Source of the DNA: Haloplanus sp. CK5-1
Lineage (GTDB): Archaea > Halobacteriota > Halobacteria > Halobacteriales > Haloferacaceae
Direction: 5' to 3'
NCBI RefSeq assembly: GCF_037201915.1
Contig: NZ_CP147505.1
Location: 2,108,001 to 2,172,000, forward strand
Length of the DNA: 64,000 nt
Shown: piece by piece, positions 15,998-24,019 of the stretch
How positions within the stretch are numbered: the first letter of the stretch is position 1
How the letters are laid out: every line of letters begins with the position of its first letter
Program-made: the position numbers and the translations under genes
The notes under the pieces: model-generated
Databases searched by the model: none
Told to the model about the DNA's origin: nothing
The model's input: only the letters and a program-made list of their open reading frames with translations

Positions 15998-16567
15998 ATG
16001 TCTCAACCAAGACTCGGTGAACAGATGGTCGGAGCGTATCTCCGGCTTATCAACGGCTGCGACCTCATTTCGTATAACCAGCGGTCGAGAGAGGAAGGAC
16101 AGCAGGTAGAACTTGACGTTCTTGGTGTCAAATCGACCCACAGAAGACAGTCAATCTACGCATGTGAGGTCGTGACGCATCTGAACGGCTCACTCTACTC
16201 AGGCACACCCGATGAGGAAAGCTGGTGGAGCGAGTTCGGCAACGACAGCTACCAACATTCTCTCGAACGACTCTGGCACAAATTCAACGCAGACTACGAC
16301 TTGCTCACCGAGGGGTTCGACGAAGATGATGAGTTCCATCTCCAATTTTGGTCTCCATATGTGTCACAGGGCTATCTCACGGACGGACTCGCAGAGCTAC
16401 AGCAACAGTTCGACCAAGAACACGACGAACAAATTGAATTGGTCATAAACGGTGATTATGCAGACTGTATAGACGAACTACGCCAGAAAGCCTCAGAAAC
16501 AACCAAACGATATAACGACACAGCATTTCGGTTCCTCCAGATACTCGAACACCTTCGAGACGACTGA
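15998..16567 (+). CDS. PD-(D/E)XK-like fold protein lacking the usual lysine
   Basis: 189-aa protein. The N-terminal region reads like a nuclease-fold core: E8 in RLGEQMVGAYLRL, D40 in VELDVLG, then E57 in YACEVVTHL, where an E-x-K motif would normally place lysine but valine is found. The remaining 120 residues are helical and acidic (FGNDSYQHSLERLWHKFNAD). The ATG at 15998 (MSQPRLGEQM) starts at the conserved-looking region. Either it is a divergent nuclease or an inactive binding protein; confidence in the fold is moderate. Confidence 0.5.
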   Translation: MSQPRLGEQMVGAYLRLINGCDLISYNQRSREEGQQVELDVLGVKSTHRRQSIYACEVVTHLNGSLYSGTPDEESWWSEFGNDSYQHSLERLWHKFNADYDLLTEGFDEDDEFHLQFWSPYVSQGYLTDGLAELQQQFDQEHDEQIELVINGDYADCIDELRQKASETTKRYNDTAFRFLQILEHLRDD

Positions 16568-16671
16568 CTGGGTGCTGTGGTACAAGTTGAAGTAACAGAG
16601 CGTGTCATAGAACTCTTCACACACTATAGTCAGTTTGATTACTATTATAGTGGGTTATTAGCTTAGAAGTA

Positions 16672-16688
16672 CGTGCACTCAGTGCACG
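16672..16688. promoter_or_regulatory. 17-bp palindrome, downstream of the RHH gene
   Basis: CGTGCAC-TCA-GTGCACG, a perfect 7-bp inverted repeat with a 3-bp spacer, 14 bp past the stop codon of the ribbon-helix-helix gene. It matches the palindrome upstream of the same gene in all but the spacer, as expected for an operator bound by an RHH protein. Confidence 0.6.
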
Positions 16689-16702
16689 GAGTTCAAAACC
16701 AG

Positions 16703-16903
16703 TCAGAGATTTCCCTTTCGTCTCCGAATAATGATTTCTCGCACCCGTTCAGCGTGGTTCGTCTCGGAGTGAACGAACGCTGTGAGGATGGCTTCGACGG
16801 TCTCGGAGCGGCTGGCTCCGAGGTCGTCACACTCAGCGACCAGTTCATCCACTTCTCGCACGATTTCCTCGTCAACAGCGACTCCGAACTTTTCTTTTGC
16901 CAT
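16703..16903 (-). CDS. Ribbon-helix-helix (CopG-like) regulator
   Basis: 66-aa protein (MAKEKFGVAVDEEIVREVDE, then CDDLGASRSETVEAILTAFV) with the strand-helix-helix pattern of CopG/RHH repressors and a basic C-terminal tail (IIIRRRKGNL). The start at 16903 gives the canonical RHH length. It is bracketed by two copies of CGTGCAC-n3-GTGCACG, one in the promoter region and one just downstream, which suggests autoregulation and control of a neighbour. Confidence 0.8.
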   Translation of the reverse strand: MAKEKFGVAVDEEIVREVDELVAECDDLGASRSETVEAILTAFVHSETNHAERVREIIIRRRKGNL

Positions 16904-16924
16904 AGCTAAAACATCTAAGAACAG

Positions 16925-16941
16925 CGTGCACCAAGTGCACG
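16925..16941. promoter_or_regulatory. 17-bp palindrome, upstream of the RHH gene
   Basis: CGTGCAC-CAA-GTGCACG lies 22-38 bases before the start codon at 16903, overlapping the expected core promoter. Binding there would repress the gene. Confidence 0.65.
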
Positions 16942-17025
16942 ACGGTTTCAATTTGTCTAAGCTGATTCAGCGAGCCATGTGAACTCTTCTATGACACGCT
17001 CGTAACAGTCAATAAATAAGCAAAC

Positions 17026-17271
17026 ATGGGCGTTACAGCGACTGGTTCAGACTTCGATGAGGCGCTTGAGAGCTGTATCAGCAAAAAATACGGAGACAAG
17101 TACCGGCCAGCCAGTGCCTCACGACTCAATCCAAGTGGTTCTCAAGACGACGAGGGAAGATATCGTGTGAAACTTATCGGCGGAATGAACGAGGATAACA
17201 AGTACGTAATAGTTGAAGCCTTTCGAATCTCTGCGGGATGGGAGATAGAATTTCTTAGAACGATGAATTAG
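17026..17271 (+). CDS. Small hypothetical protein
   Basis: 81-aa protein (MGVTATGSDFDEALESCISK, ending AGWEIEFLRTMN) of no recognised family. It looks like a compact alpha/beta protein. It starts just outside the right inverted repeat that bounds the RHH cassette and has no same-strand partner. Confidence 0.5.
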   Translation: MGVTATGSDFDEALESCISKKYGDKYRPASASRLNPSGSQDDEGRYRVKLIGGMNEDNKYVIVEAFRISAGWEIEFLRTMN

Positions 17272-17461
17272 TTATTAGTTTCAAGCCTCACGGAGTCGTA
17301 ATCGAAAGAAGTGCGGCCTGCTATCAGCAACGGTTTCCCGGTCGACGACGCATCTCAGCACCATCTGGCTGAAACAGGCCCCGGTGTGAAAGAGGCCAAG
17401 AGGGGGGAGGGGGAAGGTCATCGACACCTGAAGAGGGGCGAAATATCGGGGGTAGCCTTCT

Positions 17462-18307
17462 TCACTCCTCAAACTCGTCGAGTTCAGTGTCCTCGTCGAA
17501 CTCGCATCGCCACGGGTCATCCTCGGTTGTCGGTTCTACGGCGTGGTCTATCTCTTGGTCGGAGAACGCTTCTTCCGGCTCACGGTAGGCGTAGTCAGGG
17601 TGGTCGTACTCAAGCACTCGTCGCCACCACTTCTCGCCGAGAGCCGTTTCTCTCTGCGGCCCTATTCGCGCACCGTGGAGTCTGAAGTGTGGCCAGCCCC
17701 TTCCCCGACCGGCCCCCGGATAGCTGTGTTTGTCGGCGACGATTGAGCCGATTTTACCATCTGGGTCGAGTTCCTCGTCACTGACCGGAGGGTCGTACAG
17801 CGGCTCGTGGTCGTCGTCCTGTTTCGCTCGCGCTCGGTCCTCCATCGTGTTGCTGAAGTAGCCGTTGGCGTGTGTGGTGGCACGGCTTGACTGGGCTCTC
17901 GCAGCTACCAGGGCAGCCGCAATAGCACAGAGTCGCCGAACCCAGGGGTCGTCTGCGTATCTGTTCTTAGCCAGTTTTTCGTAGCGAAGGACGTGCTCAG
18001 TCGCTTCGTTGCCCGCTACCAGGTCTTCGATGCAGGCGAGAACAACGCGGTTCCAGTAATGGGTCTCGTAACCCTCCCCGGAGCGGACGAGTTCCCACGC
18101 CGCAAACGCAGCCGTCTCATCATCTGACCGACGCACCGCCTTCTGAAACAGGCTCGAAACCACATCGCGCCGGTAGCCTCCTTTCGTCTCATACCATGGC
18201 ATCTCTTCACCGAAGTCGTTGGTCTGTTCCTCGTTGCTCTCGTCGTCGTCCGGCTCTTCGAGTTCGCCGTCATCGTTGAACCGGAACTGGTCGTGGTTGT
18301 CACTCAC
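17462..18307 (-). CDS. Stand-alone RarA C-terminal-domain-like protein
   Basis: 281-aa protein. After an acidic N-terminal tail of about 40 residues, the region 45-145 resembles the C-terminal oligomerisation domain of RarA/MgsA/WRNIP1 clamp-loader-like ATPases: SSLFQKAVRRSDDETAAFAA, then YWNRVVLACIEDL and a later AAALVAARAQSSR segment. No AAA+ ATPase domain is present. The C-terminal part contains a Gly/His/Trp-rich stretch (YPGAGRGRGWPHFRLHGARI) and ends acidic. It follows the integrase on the same strand, about 93 bp away. A role in replication or repair of the element is possible. Confidence 0.55.
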   Translation of the reverse strand: MSDNHDQFRFNDDGELEEPDDDESNEEQTNDFGEEMPWYETKGGYRRDVVSSLFQKAVRRSDDETAAFAAWELVRSGEGYETHYWNRVVLACIEDLVAGNEATEHVLRYEKLAKNRYADDPWVRRLCAIAAALVAARAQSSRATTHANGYFSNTMEDRARAKQDDDHEPLYDPPVSDEELDPDGKIGSIVADKHSYPGAGRGRGWPHFRLHGARIGPQRETALGEKWWRRVLEYDHPDYAYREPEEAFSDQEIDHAVEPTTEDDPWRCEFDEDTELDEFEE

Positions 18308-18400
18308 GGTCCTGAACCCGTGTGTAAATAGGGGTTCCCAGATAATAGTTACTTTGTTGACAGCAAATGGTGGGAATAAATCCAGAGAGCGACTTCGAGC

Positions 18401-19552
18401 CTAACCCATTCTATCGAGGGCGTCTCGTCTGTCGCTTACTGGAGCCGCGTCGTACTTCATCGTGGTCTCGGGTCGGAGATGGCGAAGTTGTGCCTGCGTT
18501 GCCGCGAGGTCCTCTTCCCGAGTCATGTACGTTCCAACGGAGTGTCGAATGGAGTACCAGCTAACATCACGACGGGTGGTATCAATCCCAGCGATATCAC
18601 AGAGTTTTCGAAGAAGCCGCCCGAGTTGCTTAGAGTCGTAAGGCTTCTTCTTTTGCGTGAGCCAGAGTGCGTCGGTATCATCGTATTCAGGATAGTGTTC
18701 CCGTTCCTGAATCCAGCGGGTGAGAGCCTTCGCTGTCTTCCGTCGGAGGGACACCTCCCAATTGGCCTCGTTCTTTGCGGACTCATCCTTCGGAATACGG
18801 AGTACGGCGTTGTCGCTATCCACCCACTCAGTTCGTGCGTTCCCTACTTCGACTGGGCGTAGGCCAGCATCAAGGCTGGTCCAGACCAGCGACGTGACTT
18901 TCCACGAGGGGATATCTGCCCAGTCATCTGTGCCAACATCGTCGACATTCTTCTCGTGGTACTCTGCTACCAGTGGTTTGAGACGCTCCCGCCGCTCTTC
19001 GTCGGTCTGGACAGTCTTATACGAGGGAATCGTTCCGTACTCAAGCGCAGTTTGGCGTAACTTCCGCCTTTCGTCTTCCTTGAAAAAGTCCTGGGGCTTC
19101 TGCGAGTTCGAGACGGTGAAAGCCCTGTCTGGCTCCCACTCCGGCTCTCCGAACTCGTGGTGTCGCCACTTGAAGTAGCGTTTCAGCGCGTGGAGTGTGT
19201 GGTGCTTGTGCGACTGACTCTTGTCGGAGTACGCAAGTCCCTCGATGTACTGGTTAGCGTGCTCGATAGTCATCACGGGCACGTACTCGTCTGCTTTCTC
19301 CCAGACCGCGCGTTCGAAGTAGCTGACGCGGTACATCGTTCGCTTGGCCGTCGCCTGCGAATATCCCTCGATGTCCCGCGTGTCTTTACCTTCGAGCAGG
19401 AGCCATTTGGCGAACTCCTCTCGACGCTCACGGTAGTCGAACTCCTGCTTGGAGTCGAGCATCCGGGAAGCGGCCTTGGGGACGAGCGGGAAGGTTATTT
19501 CTACGGTTCGTTGCTCGAATGGACTCAAATCGTCGTCGGATTCGTTCAACAT
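18401..19552 (-). CDS. Tyrosine recombinase (integrase)
   Basis: 383-aa site-specific recombinase of the haloarchaeal phage-integrase type. The N-terminal core-binding SAM-like domain (about 70-150) is followed by the catalytic domain. Box I arginine is in DAGLRPVEVG. Box II reads SWYSIRHSVGTY with Tyr in place of the first His, as in many haloarchaeal integrases. The segment LRHLRPETTMKYDA supplies the second His/Arg and the nucleophilic Tyr near the C-terminus. It starts about 90 bp from the right attachment site and presumably catalysed integration into tRNA-Leu. Confidence 0.92.
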   Translation of the reverse strand: MLNESDDDLSPFEQRTVEITFPLVPKAASRMLDSKQEFDYRERREEFAKWLLLEGKDTRDIEGYSQATAKRTMYRVSYFERAVWEKADEYVPVMTIEHANQYIEGLAYSDKSQSHKHHTLHALKRYFKWRHHEFGEPEWEPDRAFTVSNSQKPQDFFKEDERRKLRQTALEYGTIPSYKTVQTDEERRERLKPLVAEYHEKNVDDVGTDDWADIPSWKVTSLVWTSLDAGLRPVEVGNARTEWVDSDNAVLRIPKDESAKNEANWEVSLRRKTAKALTRWIQEREHYPEYDDTDALWLTQKKKPYDSKQLGRLLRKLCDIAGIDTTRRDVSWYSIRHSVGTYMTREEDLAATQAQLRHLRPETTMKYDAAPVSDRRDALDRMG

Positions 19553-19643
19553 CGTTGGTAGGTCACGAATCCATCAAAACCGAGGGACGGAACGGGGTTT
19601 TGCGAGAGTGAATTACTGGCTTAGCGGCGTTTAGAGCGACTCT

Positions 19644-19688
19644 TCTTGAGTCCGCCGCCGTTTCCGAGCTTGGCTACCCTCGCACGCG
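19644..19688. repeat. Right attachment site (attR), tRNA-Leu 5' half
   Basis: Direct repeat of 11087-11131 with two adjacent mismatches. It contains only the 5' half of the tRNA (acceptor 5' strand, D arm, anticodon loop) and cannot make a tRNA. Because the original sequence upstream of the tRNA should now lie beyond 19688, this copy marks the ancestral tRNA 5' end. Confidence 0.9.
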
Positions 19689-19758
19689 ATAGGCGGTTGT
19701 ACGGGGTGCTATTTCGGTCCTGTGGTTTCTCCCTGGGCCGACGACCGGACCCGTTCGC

Positions 19759-20682
19759 TCAGACGTCGTCGAACTCCTCGAGAACGACCGCGACGGTGTC
19801 GTCTGCCGGCACGTCTCGGACGCTGTACGCGGTGGGGTGCCGGTCGTCGTGTGGGTACGTCTCGGGTTGGGGCACGTCGAACGCCTCCCTGCCGTCGAAC
19901 TCGCGCAGATACTCCCGGGTGATCATCGGTTCGACGAAGGCGAGTCGCGGGTCGCCGTCGACGCCGACGAACCCTTGGATGAGGGTGTTGGTGAACGCGT
20001 CCGGGTTGCCGGGAATCTCGGGTGCGTCGTTCGGGGCGGTGTGTTCGCCCATGTCCGTGATGTAGCGTTCGCCGACGACGGGGCCTCTGGAGTACCCCTC
20101 CGGGATCCGCTCTTCGGGGATGTCGTCGTACGGTGGGGCCTGTGGACCGGTTATCGCGTCGATCGTCCCGGTGTCCAGCATGTTGAAGTGGATGTCGAAG
20201 TGTGGCACCCGCCACGCACCCCCCGCACCCGGGTGACCTTCGGGGTTCCAGTTGAGTCCGAGGAAGGTGAACGGCGTGTGCTCCGCGTCCGGGAACGGGA
20301 CGAAGTACTCCAGCGACCACTCGAAGTGGACTTTCAGCGCCTGCCCGTCCGATCCGTACTTGTCCGCCTCGGCCGTGTTGTCGGCGTCACGCAGGTCGTC
20401 CGCCGTGGGTAGGCCCTCCAGTGCGTCGCGGTCGAACTCGACGCCGTGGTACTTCGGGTTGCCCGACGGCGTCTCGGTGGTGAACGGTCGCACGTCGCCG
20501 TCGCCGACCGACACCGCATCGCCGTACTCGGTGATCCCGTCCGGTGGGAACCCCTTGCCACCCCTGCCGTTCCCCGTGGCGCCGGTCGCCGACACCGTCC
20601 CCGCCAACCCAGCTACCGTGCTCCCGGCGACGACCGATCGCAGGACCGTCCGTCGGTTCGGTGTGATGTTCGTGTCGTCCAT
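19759..20682 (-). CDS. Tat-exported DUF5602/TTHB210-like protein
   Basis: 307-aa protein with a twin-arginine signal (TPNRRTVLRSVVAGSTVAGL) and an Ala-rich cleavage region near residue 33. The mature part (VHFEWSLEYFVPFPDAEHTP, HFDIHFNMLD and later EPMITREYL) matches DUF5602-type secreted proteins of unknown function. It diverges from the haem peroxidase gene across a 220-bp space that holds a 16-bp palindrome. Confidence 0.7.
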   Translation of the reverse strand: MDDTNITPNRRTVLRSVVAGSTVAGLAGTVSATGATGNGRGGKGFPPDGITEYGDAVSVGDGDVRPFTTETPSGNPKYHGVEFDRDALEGLPTADDLRDADNTAEADKYGSDGQALKVHFEWSLEYFVPFPDAEHTPFTFLGLNWNPEGHPGAGGAWRVPHFDIHFNMLDTGTIDAITGPQAPPYDDIPEERIPEGYSRGPVVGERYITDMGEHTAPNDAPEIPGNPDAFTNTLIQGFVGVDGDPRLAFVEPMITREYLREFDGREAFDVPQPETYPHDDRHPTAYSVRDVPADDTVAVVLEEFDDV

Positions 20683-20743
20683 GGTCGTGGGTCGTCGTCC
20701 GCGGCCGGCCACCGACCGCGTCGTCTCCCAGAGGCGACTACGG

Positions 20744-20759
20744 CACAATAAAGATTGTG
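20744..20759. promoter_or_regulatory. Palindrome over a TATA-like element
   Basis: CACAAT-AAAG-ATTGTG is a perfect 6-bp inverted repeat with a 4-bp spacer, which on the minus strand covers a CTTTATTG TATA-like sequence upstream of the Tat-exported protein gene. The overlap suggests an operator, possibly also affecting the divergent peroxidase. Confidence 0.45.
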
Positions 20760-20863
20760 TGAGTGACACGATTGGTTGGGGAATCGAATCCCGGGTGTTC
20801 GGCTCGATCGGGCTTCACACCACCACACGGACTGCCCGTCCGAAGCACTATCGAACTGTGAAC

Positions 20864-20872
20864 AAATTTATT
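20864..20872 (+). promoter_or_regulatory. TATA-like element of the peroxidase gene
   Basis: AAATTTATT centred about 36 bases before the ATG at 20904, consistent with a short-leader transcript. Confidence 0.45.
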
Positions 20873-20903
20873 GCTTCCGGTTGAGATGTACGCCTGGGAA
20901 ATA

Positions 20904-22628
20904 ATGTCAACCGAATATACTTTCGAGGGGGTAATCCGGGAACCGAACGGTCGGCCAGCGTCGGGAGTCGTCGTCCTCGTAATCGACGCCGATTCGGGGC
21001 CTGACGACCCGCTGGGTGTGACGACGACCGGTGTCGACGGGGGGTTCTCGATCAGCGCCGACGCGGAGGCGGTCGGTGGGCCGGAGGAGGGCGGCCCGGA
21101 GCCCCGTATCCACGTGTTCGACGGCGGGGAGCGACTGGCGGAAGAACCGGTTCCGGCCGGCGACGACTCGGTCGAGGTGACGGTCGATCGATCGGACGCC
21201 ACGATGCCGTCGATGGGAGAAGCGATGGAGATGATGGAAGAGGCACGACACGGGGCGGGACTCCGTGGGATGACGAACACGCCGCGCGCGCCGACACAGC
21301 CCGGGCGAGGGCGGTTCGGACGGATGTTTCCGTACCTCGAGGCCGCGGATCACGACGTGTCCTTTCTCCGGGAGTTGGGTCTTCCGGGGAACGAACTCGA
21401 CGAAAGCGTGATGGGATCGGTGGCCGACTCTGGAACCCCGTCGGGGTTCGTCTTCGTCGGCCAGTTCATCGACCACGACATCACGCTCGACCCGCTGTCG
21501 AGTCTGAGCCGACAGGTCGACCCGGATGCCATCCGGAACTTCCGGACGCCGCGACTGGATCTCGACTCGGTCTACGGAAGCGGGCCGGAGGTGAGCCGAC
21601 ACCTCTACGAGTCGCCGTTCGCCGGGGGGACGCGCGACCGGCTTCTGCTGGCGAAAGACCGCCCGGATCTGCCGCGGAACCGCGAGGGGACGGCGCTGGT
21701 CGGCGATCCGCGGAACGACGAGAACCACATCCTCTCGCAGTTCCAGTACGCGATGCTGAACTTCCACAACCGTATCTTCGAGTGGCTCCCCCACGACACG
21801 AAACACCACTTCGAACGCGCCCAGCAACTCGCACGCTGGCACTACCAGTGGCTCGTCCTCGAGGAGTACCTGCCGACGGTGTGTGATCCGGACGTCGTCG
21901 ACGCGGTCCGCGAGGAGCGTCGCCACTACACCGTCGGCCACGACGAGCAGACGTACATGCCCCTGGAGTTCGCGGGGGCGGCCTACCGCTTCGGTCACAG
22001 CCAGACCCGGCTCCGCTACCGCGTCAACGACGAGGTCGAAGGACGGCTGTTCGGTCACGGCCCCGACGCCCTCGGCATGGGGTTCGAACCCGTCTCGGAA
22101 CGGGCCGCCGTCGACTGGGGCCACCTCTTCGAGATGGGCCGTGACATCGACACCCAGCCCGCACGCAAGATCGACCCGCTGCTCGCGCCGGACCTCCTCG
22201 ACCTGCCGTTCGTACACAGCGACGACGACTGGCGGCGCTCGCTCGCCTCGCGAAACCTCGTCCGCGGCTACAATCTGGGACTCCCGTCCGGACAGGCGGT
22301 GGCGCGGGCGATGGGCGTCGATCCGATCTCGAACGCGACGATGGGCTTCGACGAGATACTCGAGGCACACGGACAACCCGCCGACACCGAGGCACCGCTC
22401 TGGTACTACGTCCTCGCGGAGGCCCGCGAACTGGGTCACGGCGAACACCTCGGACCGGTCGGGAGTCGCATCGTCGCGGAAGTGGTCGTCGGGCTGGTCG
22501 AGTCCGATCCGCGGTCGTTCCTGACCGTCCAGCCCAACTGGACGCCGACGCTCCCCACGCCGTGTTCGGGGGCGAGCGACGACTTCTCCGTCGCGGACCT
22601 CCTCGCGTTCGCCCTCGACGGGGAGTGA
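20904..22628 (+). CDS. Animal-type haem peroxidase
   Basis: 574-aa protein of the peroxidase-cyclooxygenase superfamily. An N-terminal beta domain (about 1-95, TYTFEGVIREPNGRPASGVV) looks like a carboxypeptidase-regulatory or transthyretin-like module. The catalytic part has the distal His191 in QFIDHDITLDP, a DLDSVYG motif, RNDENHILSQ and the probable proximal His365 in EFAGAAYRFGHSQTR. No signal peptide is seen, so it is probably cytoplasmic. The ATG at 20904 follows a TATA element. Substrate is unknown; peroxide detoxification or halide oxidation are possible. Confidence 0.85.
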   Translation: MSTEYTFEGVIREPNGRPASGVVVLVIDADSGPDDPLGVTTTGVDGGFSISADAEAVGGPEEGGPEPRIHVFDGGERLAEEPVPAGDDSVEVTVDRSDATMPSMGEAMEMMEEARHGAGLRGMTNTPRAPTQPGRGRFGRMFPYLEAADHDVSFLRELGLPGNELDESVMGSVADSGTPSGFVFVGQFIDHDITLDPLSSLSRQVDPDAIRNFRTPRLDLDSVYGSGPEVSRHLYESPFAGGTRDRLLLAKDRPDLPRNREGTALVGDPRNDENHILSQFQYAMLNFHNRIFEWLPHDTKHHFERAQQLARWHYQWLVLEEYLPTVCDPDVVDAVREERRHYTVGHDEQTYMPLEFAGAAYRFGHSQTRLRYRVNDEVEGRLFGHGPDALGMGFEPVSERAAVDWGHLFEMGRDIDTQPARKIDPLLAPDLLDLPFVHSDDDWRRSLASRNLVRGYNLGLPSGQAVARAMGVDPISNATMGFDEILEAHGQPADTEAPLWYYVLAEARELGHGEHLGPVGSRIVAEVVVGLVESDPRSFLTVQPNWTPTLPTPCSGASDDFSVADLLAFALDGE

Positions 22629-22949
22629 GTGAGGGGTCCGGACACCGCTCGCGGCGGGAGGGGAGGCCTTATGTCGGTCCTACCCCAACCGTATCGGGAA
22701 TGTTCGAAGACACGGACCGACGTCGATTCCTCCAGCTCGCCGGGACGGGAACGGCGCTCTCGATGGCAGGGTGCAGCGCGATTTCCGAGCAGATCGACGG
22801 CGGGGACGGTGGCGACGGCGGTGCCGCCGAACCGGCGACGGTCACGCTCGGCGTCCAACCCGACGAGCAGTCCATGCAGGAGCTCCAATCCGAGATCCAG
22901 TCATAGTGATTAAGGAAGTTATTTACTGTTAGACGTAGTGGGGTCGATA

Positions 22950-23459
22950 ATGGGGCAGTTCGACGAGATCACGCTTGAGGAACTCTACGACCTCAAAGAG
23001 CAGATAGACGAGGGTAAGCCGCGAGAACGTGTTCTCGCGGCGATCGGGCGCAAGCAGGGCGATCAAATCGATACCTTGGCTGACCGCCATGGAGTCGTCG
23101 AAAAAACGATCCGCAACTGGCTCGATCGGTTCGAGGAAACACCGATCGAGCAAGCTCCCTACGATGCTCCTCGACCAGGAGGCCCAGCAAAGATCGAGGG
23201 AGAAGAGCGGGAACAGCTGTTCGAACAGTTGCAACAGCCGCCAACCGAACTCGGCTACGACCAGCAAGCGTGGTCAGCGAAGCTCCTTCTTCACCACGTC
23301 AAACAGGAGTACGACGTCGAATACCACGAGAACTACGCCTACGAGTTATTGAGAGAGGCCGGGCTGTCCTTGCGGACAGCACGGCCTCAACACCACGAGG
23401 CCGACCCCGAGGAGAAGGCCGAGTTCCAAGACACAGTCGAAAAAAACGGCCCGAACTGA
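22950..23459 (+). CDS. IS630-like transposase, N-terminal frame
   Basis: 169-aa frame with helix-turn-helix regions for end binding (LADRHGVVEKTIRNWLDRFE and HHVKQEYDVEYHENYAYELL) in the usual IS630 order. It ends just after a run of seven A residues at 23440-23446. A -1 slip there would fuse it to the DDE frame as VEKKRPELSEKT. Confidence 0.8.
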   Translation: MGQFDEITLEELYDLKEQIDEGKPRERVLAAIGRKQGDQIDTLADRHGVVEKTIRNWLDRFEETPIEQAPYDAPRPGGPAKIEGEEREQLFEQLQQPPTELGYDQQAWSAKLLLHHVKQEYDVEYHENYAYELLREAGLSLRTARPQHHEADPEEKAEFQDTVEKNGPN

Positions 23460-24019
23460 GCGAGAAAACCGTCGTTGTCGTCGATCAATTCACCAAGCAC
23501 GTTGGAACCGTCCAGCGGCGTGGCTGGTACCCAATCGGTTCAAATCCGACGATAGAGACTGCAACGTCCTGGAAGTCGGTGACAGTGCTTGGCGCTGTCA
23601 CCGATAACGGTGATAGCCTCTTCTGCTGGACGGAAGAGAACTTGACCAGGTTCCACGGAATTCGGTTGTTAGAAGCGTTGAAAGACGAGTTCGGTGAGGA
23701 ATTAGTGGTGTTTCTGGACCGAGCGGGCTACTTCTATGCGAGGGATCTCTGGGAGCACGTCAGCGGTGAGCGCGAGACCGAAACTGTCGGAGACAGTTCG
23801 GTCTCGTGCGTGCGCGGGGACAATCTCGAAGTGTGGTATTTCCCGTCAAAGCTACCCGAATTGAACGCCGTCGAAGGGTGCTGGGATCAGCTCCAGGAGT
23901 GGTTCAAATACCGCCTTATCCCAGATCTCTCGACGCTGAAAGACTCCATTACACGAGGATTGAGCGCAATCACCGAACCAAATATCTGGCCGTATCTTAC
24001 CGGTAAAGATCCGACTTAA
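23447..24019 (+). CDS. IS630-like transposase, DDE catalytic frame
   Basis: 191-codon frame entered by -1 slippage at the A7 run. Catalytic acidic residues appear as VVVVDQFTKHVG, VVFLDRAGYFYARDL and LPELNAVEGCW, the third being Glu as in the family. It has no convincing start of its own, so it is expressed as part of the fused transposase. Confidence 0.8.
   Translation, partial: RPELSEKTVVVVDQFTKHVGTVQRRGWYPIGSNPTIETATSWKSVTVLGAVTDNGDSLFCWTEENLTRFHGIRLLEALKDEFGEELVVFLDRAGYFYARDLWEHVSGERETETVGDSSVSCVRGDNLEVWYFPSKLPELNAVEGCWDQLQEWFKYRLIPDLSTLKDSITRGLSAITEPNIWPYLTGKDPT

Larger units (their letters stand above)
16598..17001. repeat. Inverted repeats enclosing the RHH gene
   Basis: GAGCGTGTCATAGAA at 16598-16612 is repeated exactly in inverted orientation at 16987-17001. 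Similarity continues imperfectly on both sides (GTAAC/GTTAC outside, TCAC inside), giving arms of roughly 28-30 bp about 375 bp apart. The enclosed interval holds one small ribbon-helix-helix gene and two 17-bp palindromes. Confidence 0.6.
11087..19688. mobile_element. Integrated element in tRNA-Leu, about 8.6 kb
   Basis: Bounded by 45-bp direct repeats derived from tRNA-Leu and carrying a tyrosine recombinase adjacent to the right end. The cargo is AT-richer and less uniform than the flanks, and consists mainly of hypothetical DNA-binding, nuclease-like and membrane proteins. No capsid, portal, terminase or recognisable Rep gene was seen, so it looks like an integrative genetic island or a reduced provirus or plasmid rather than a complete virus. 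Integration uses the 5' half of the tRNA, so the element now supplies sequence upstream of the intact tRNA. Confidence 0.85.

Noticed and set aside
19644-19688. Second tRNA-Leu gene
   Set aside because: Only the 5' half of the tRNA is present; there is no variable arm, T arm or 3' acceptor strand. It is an attachment-site remnant.
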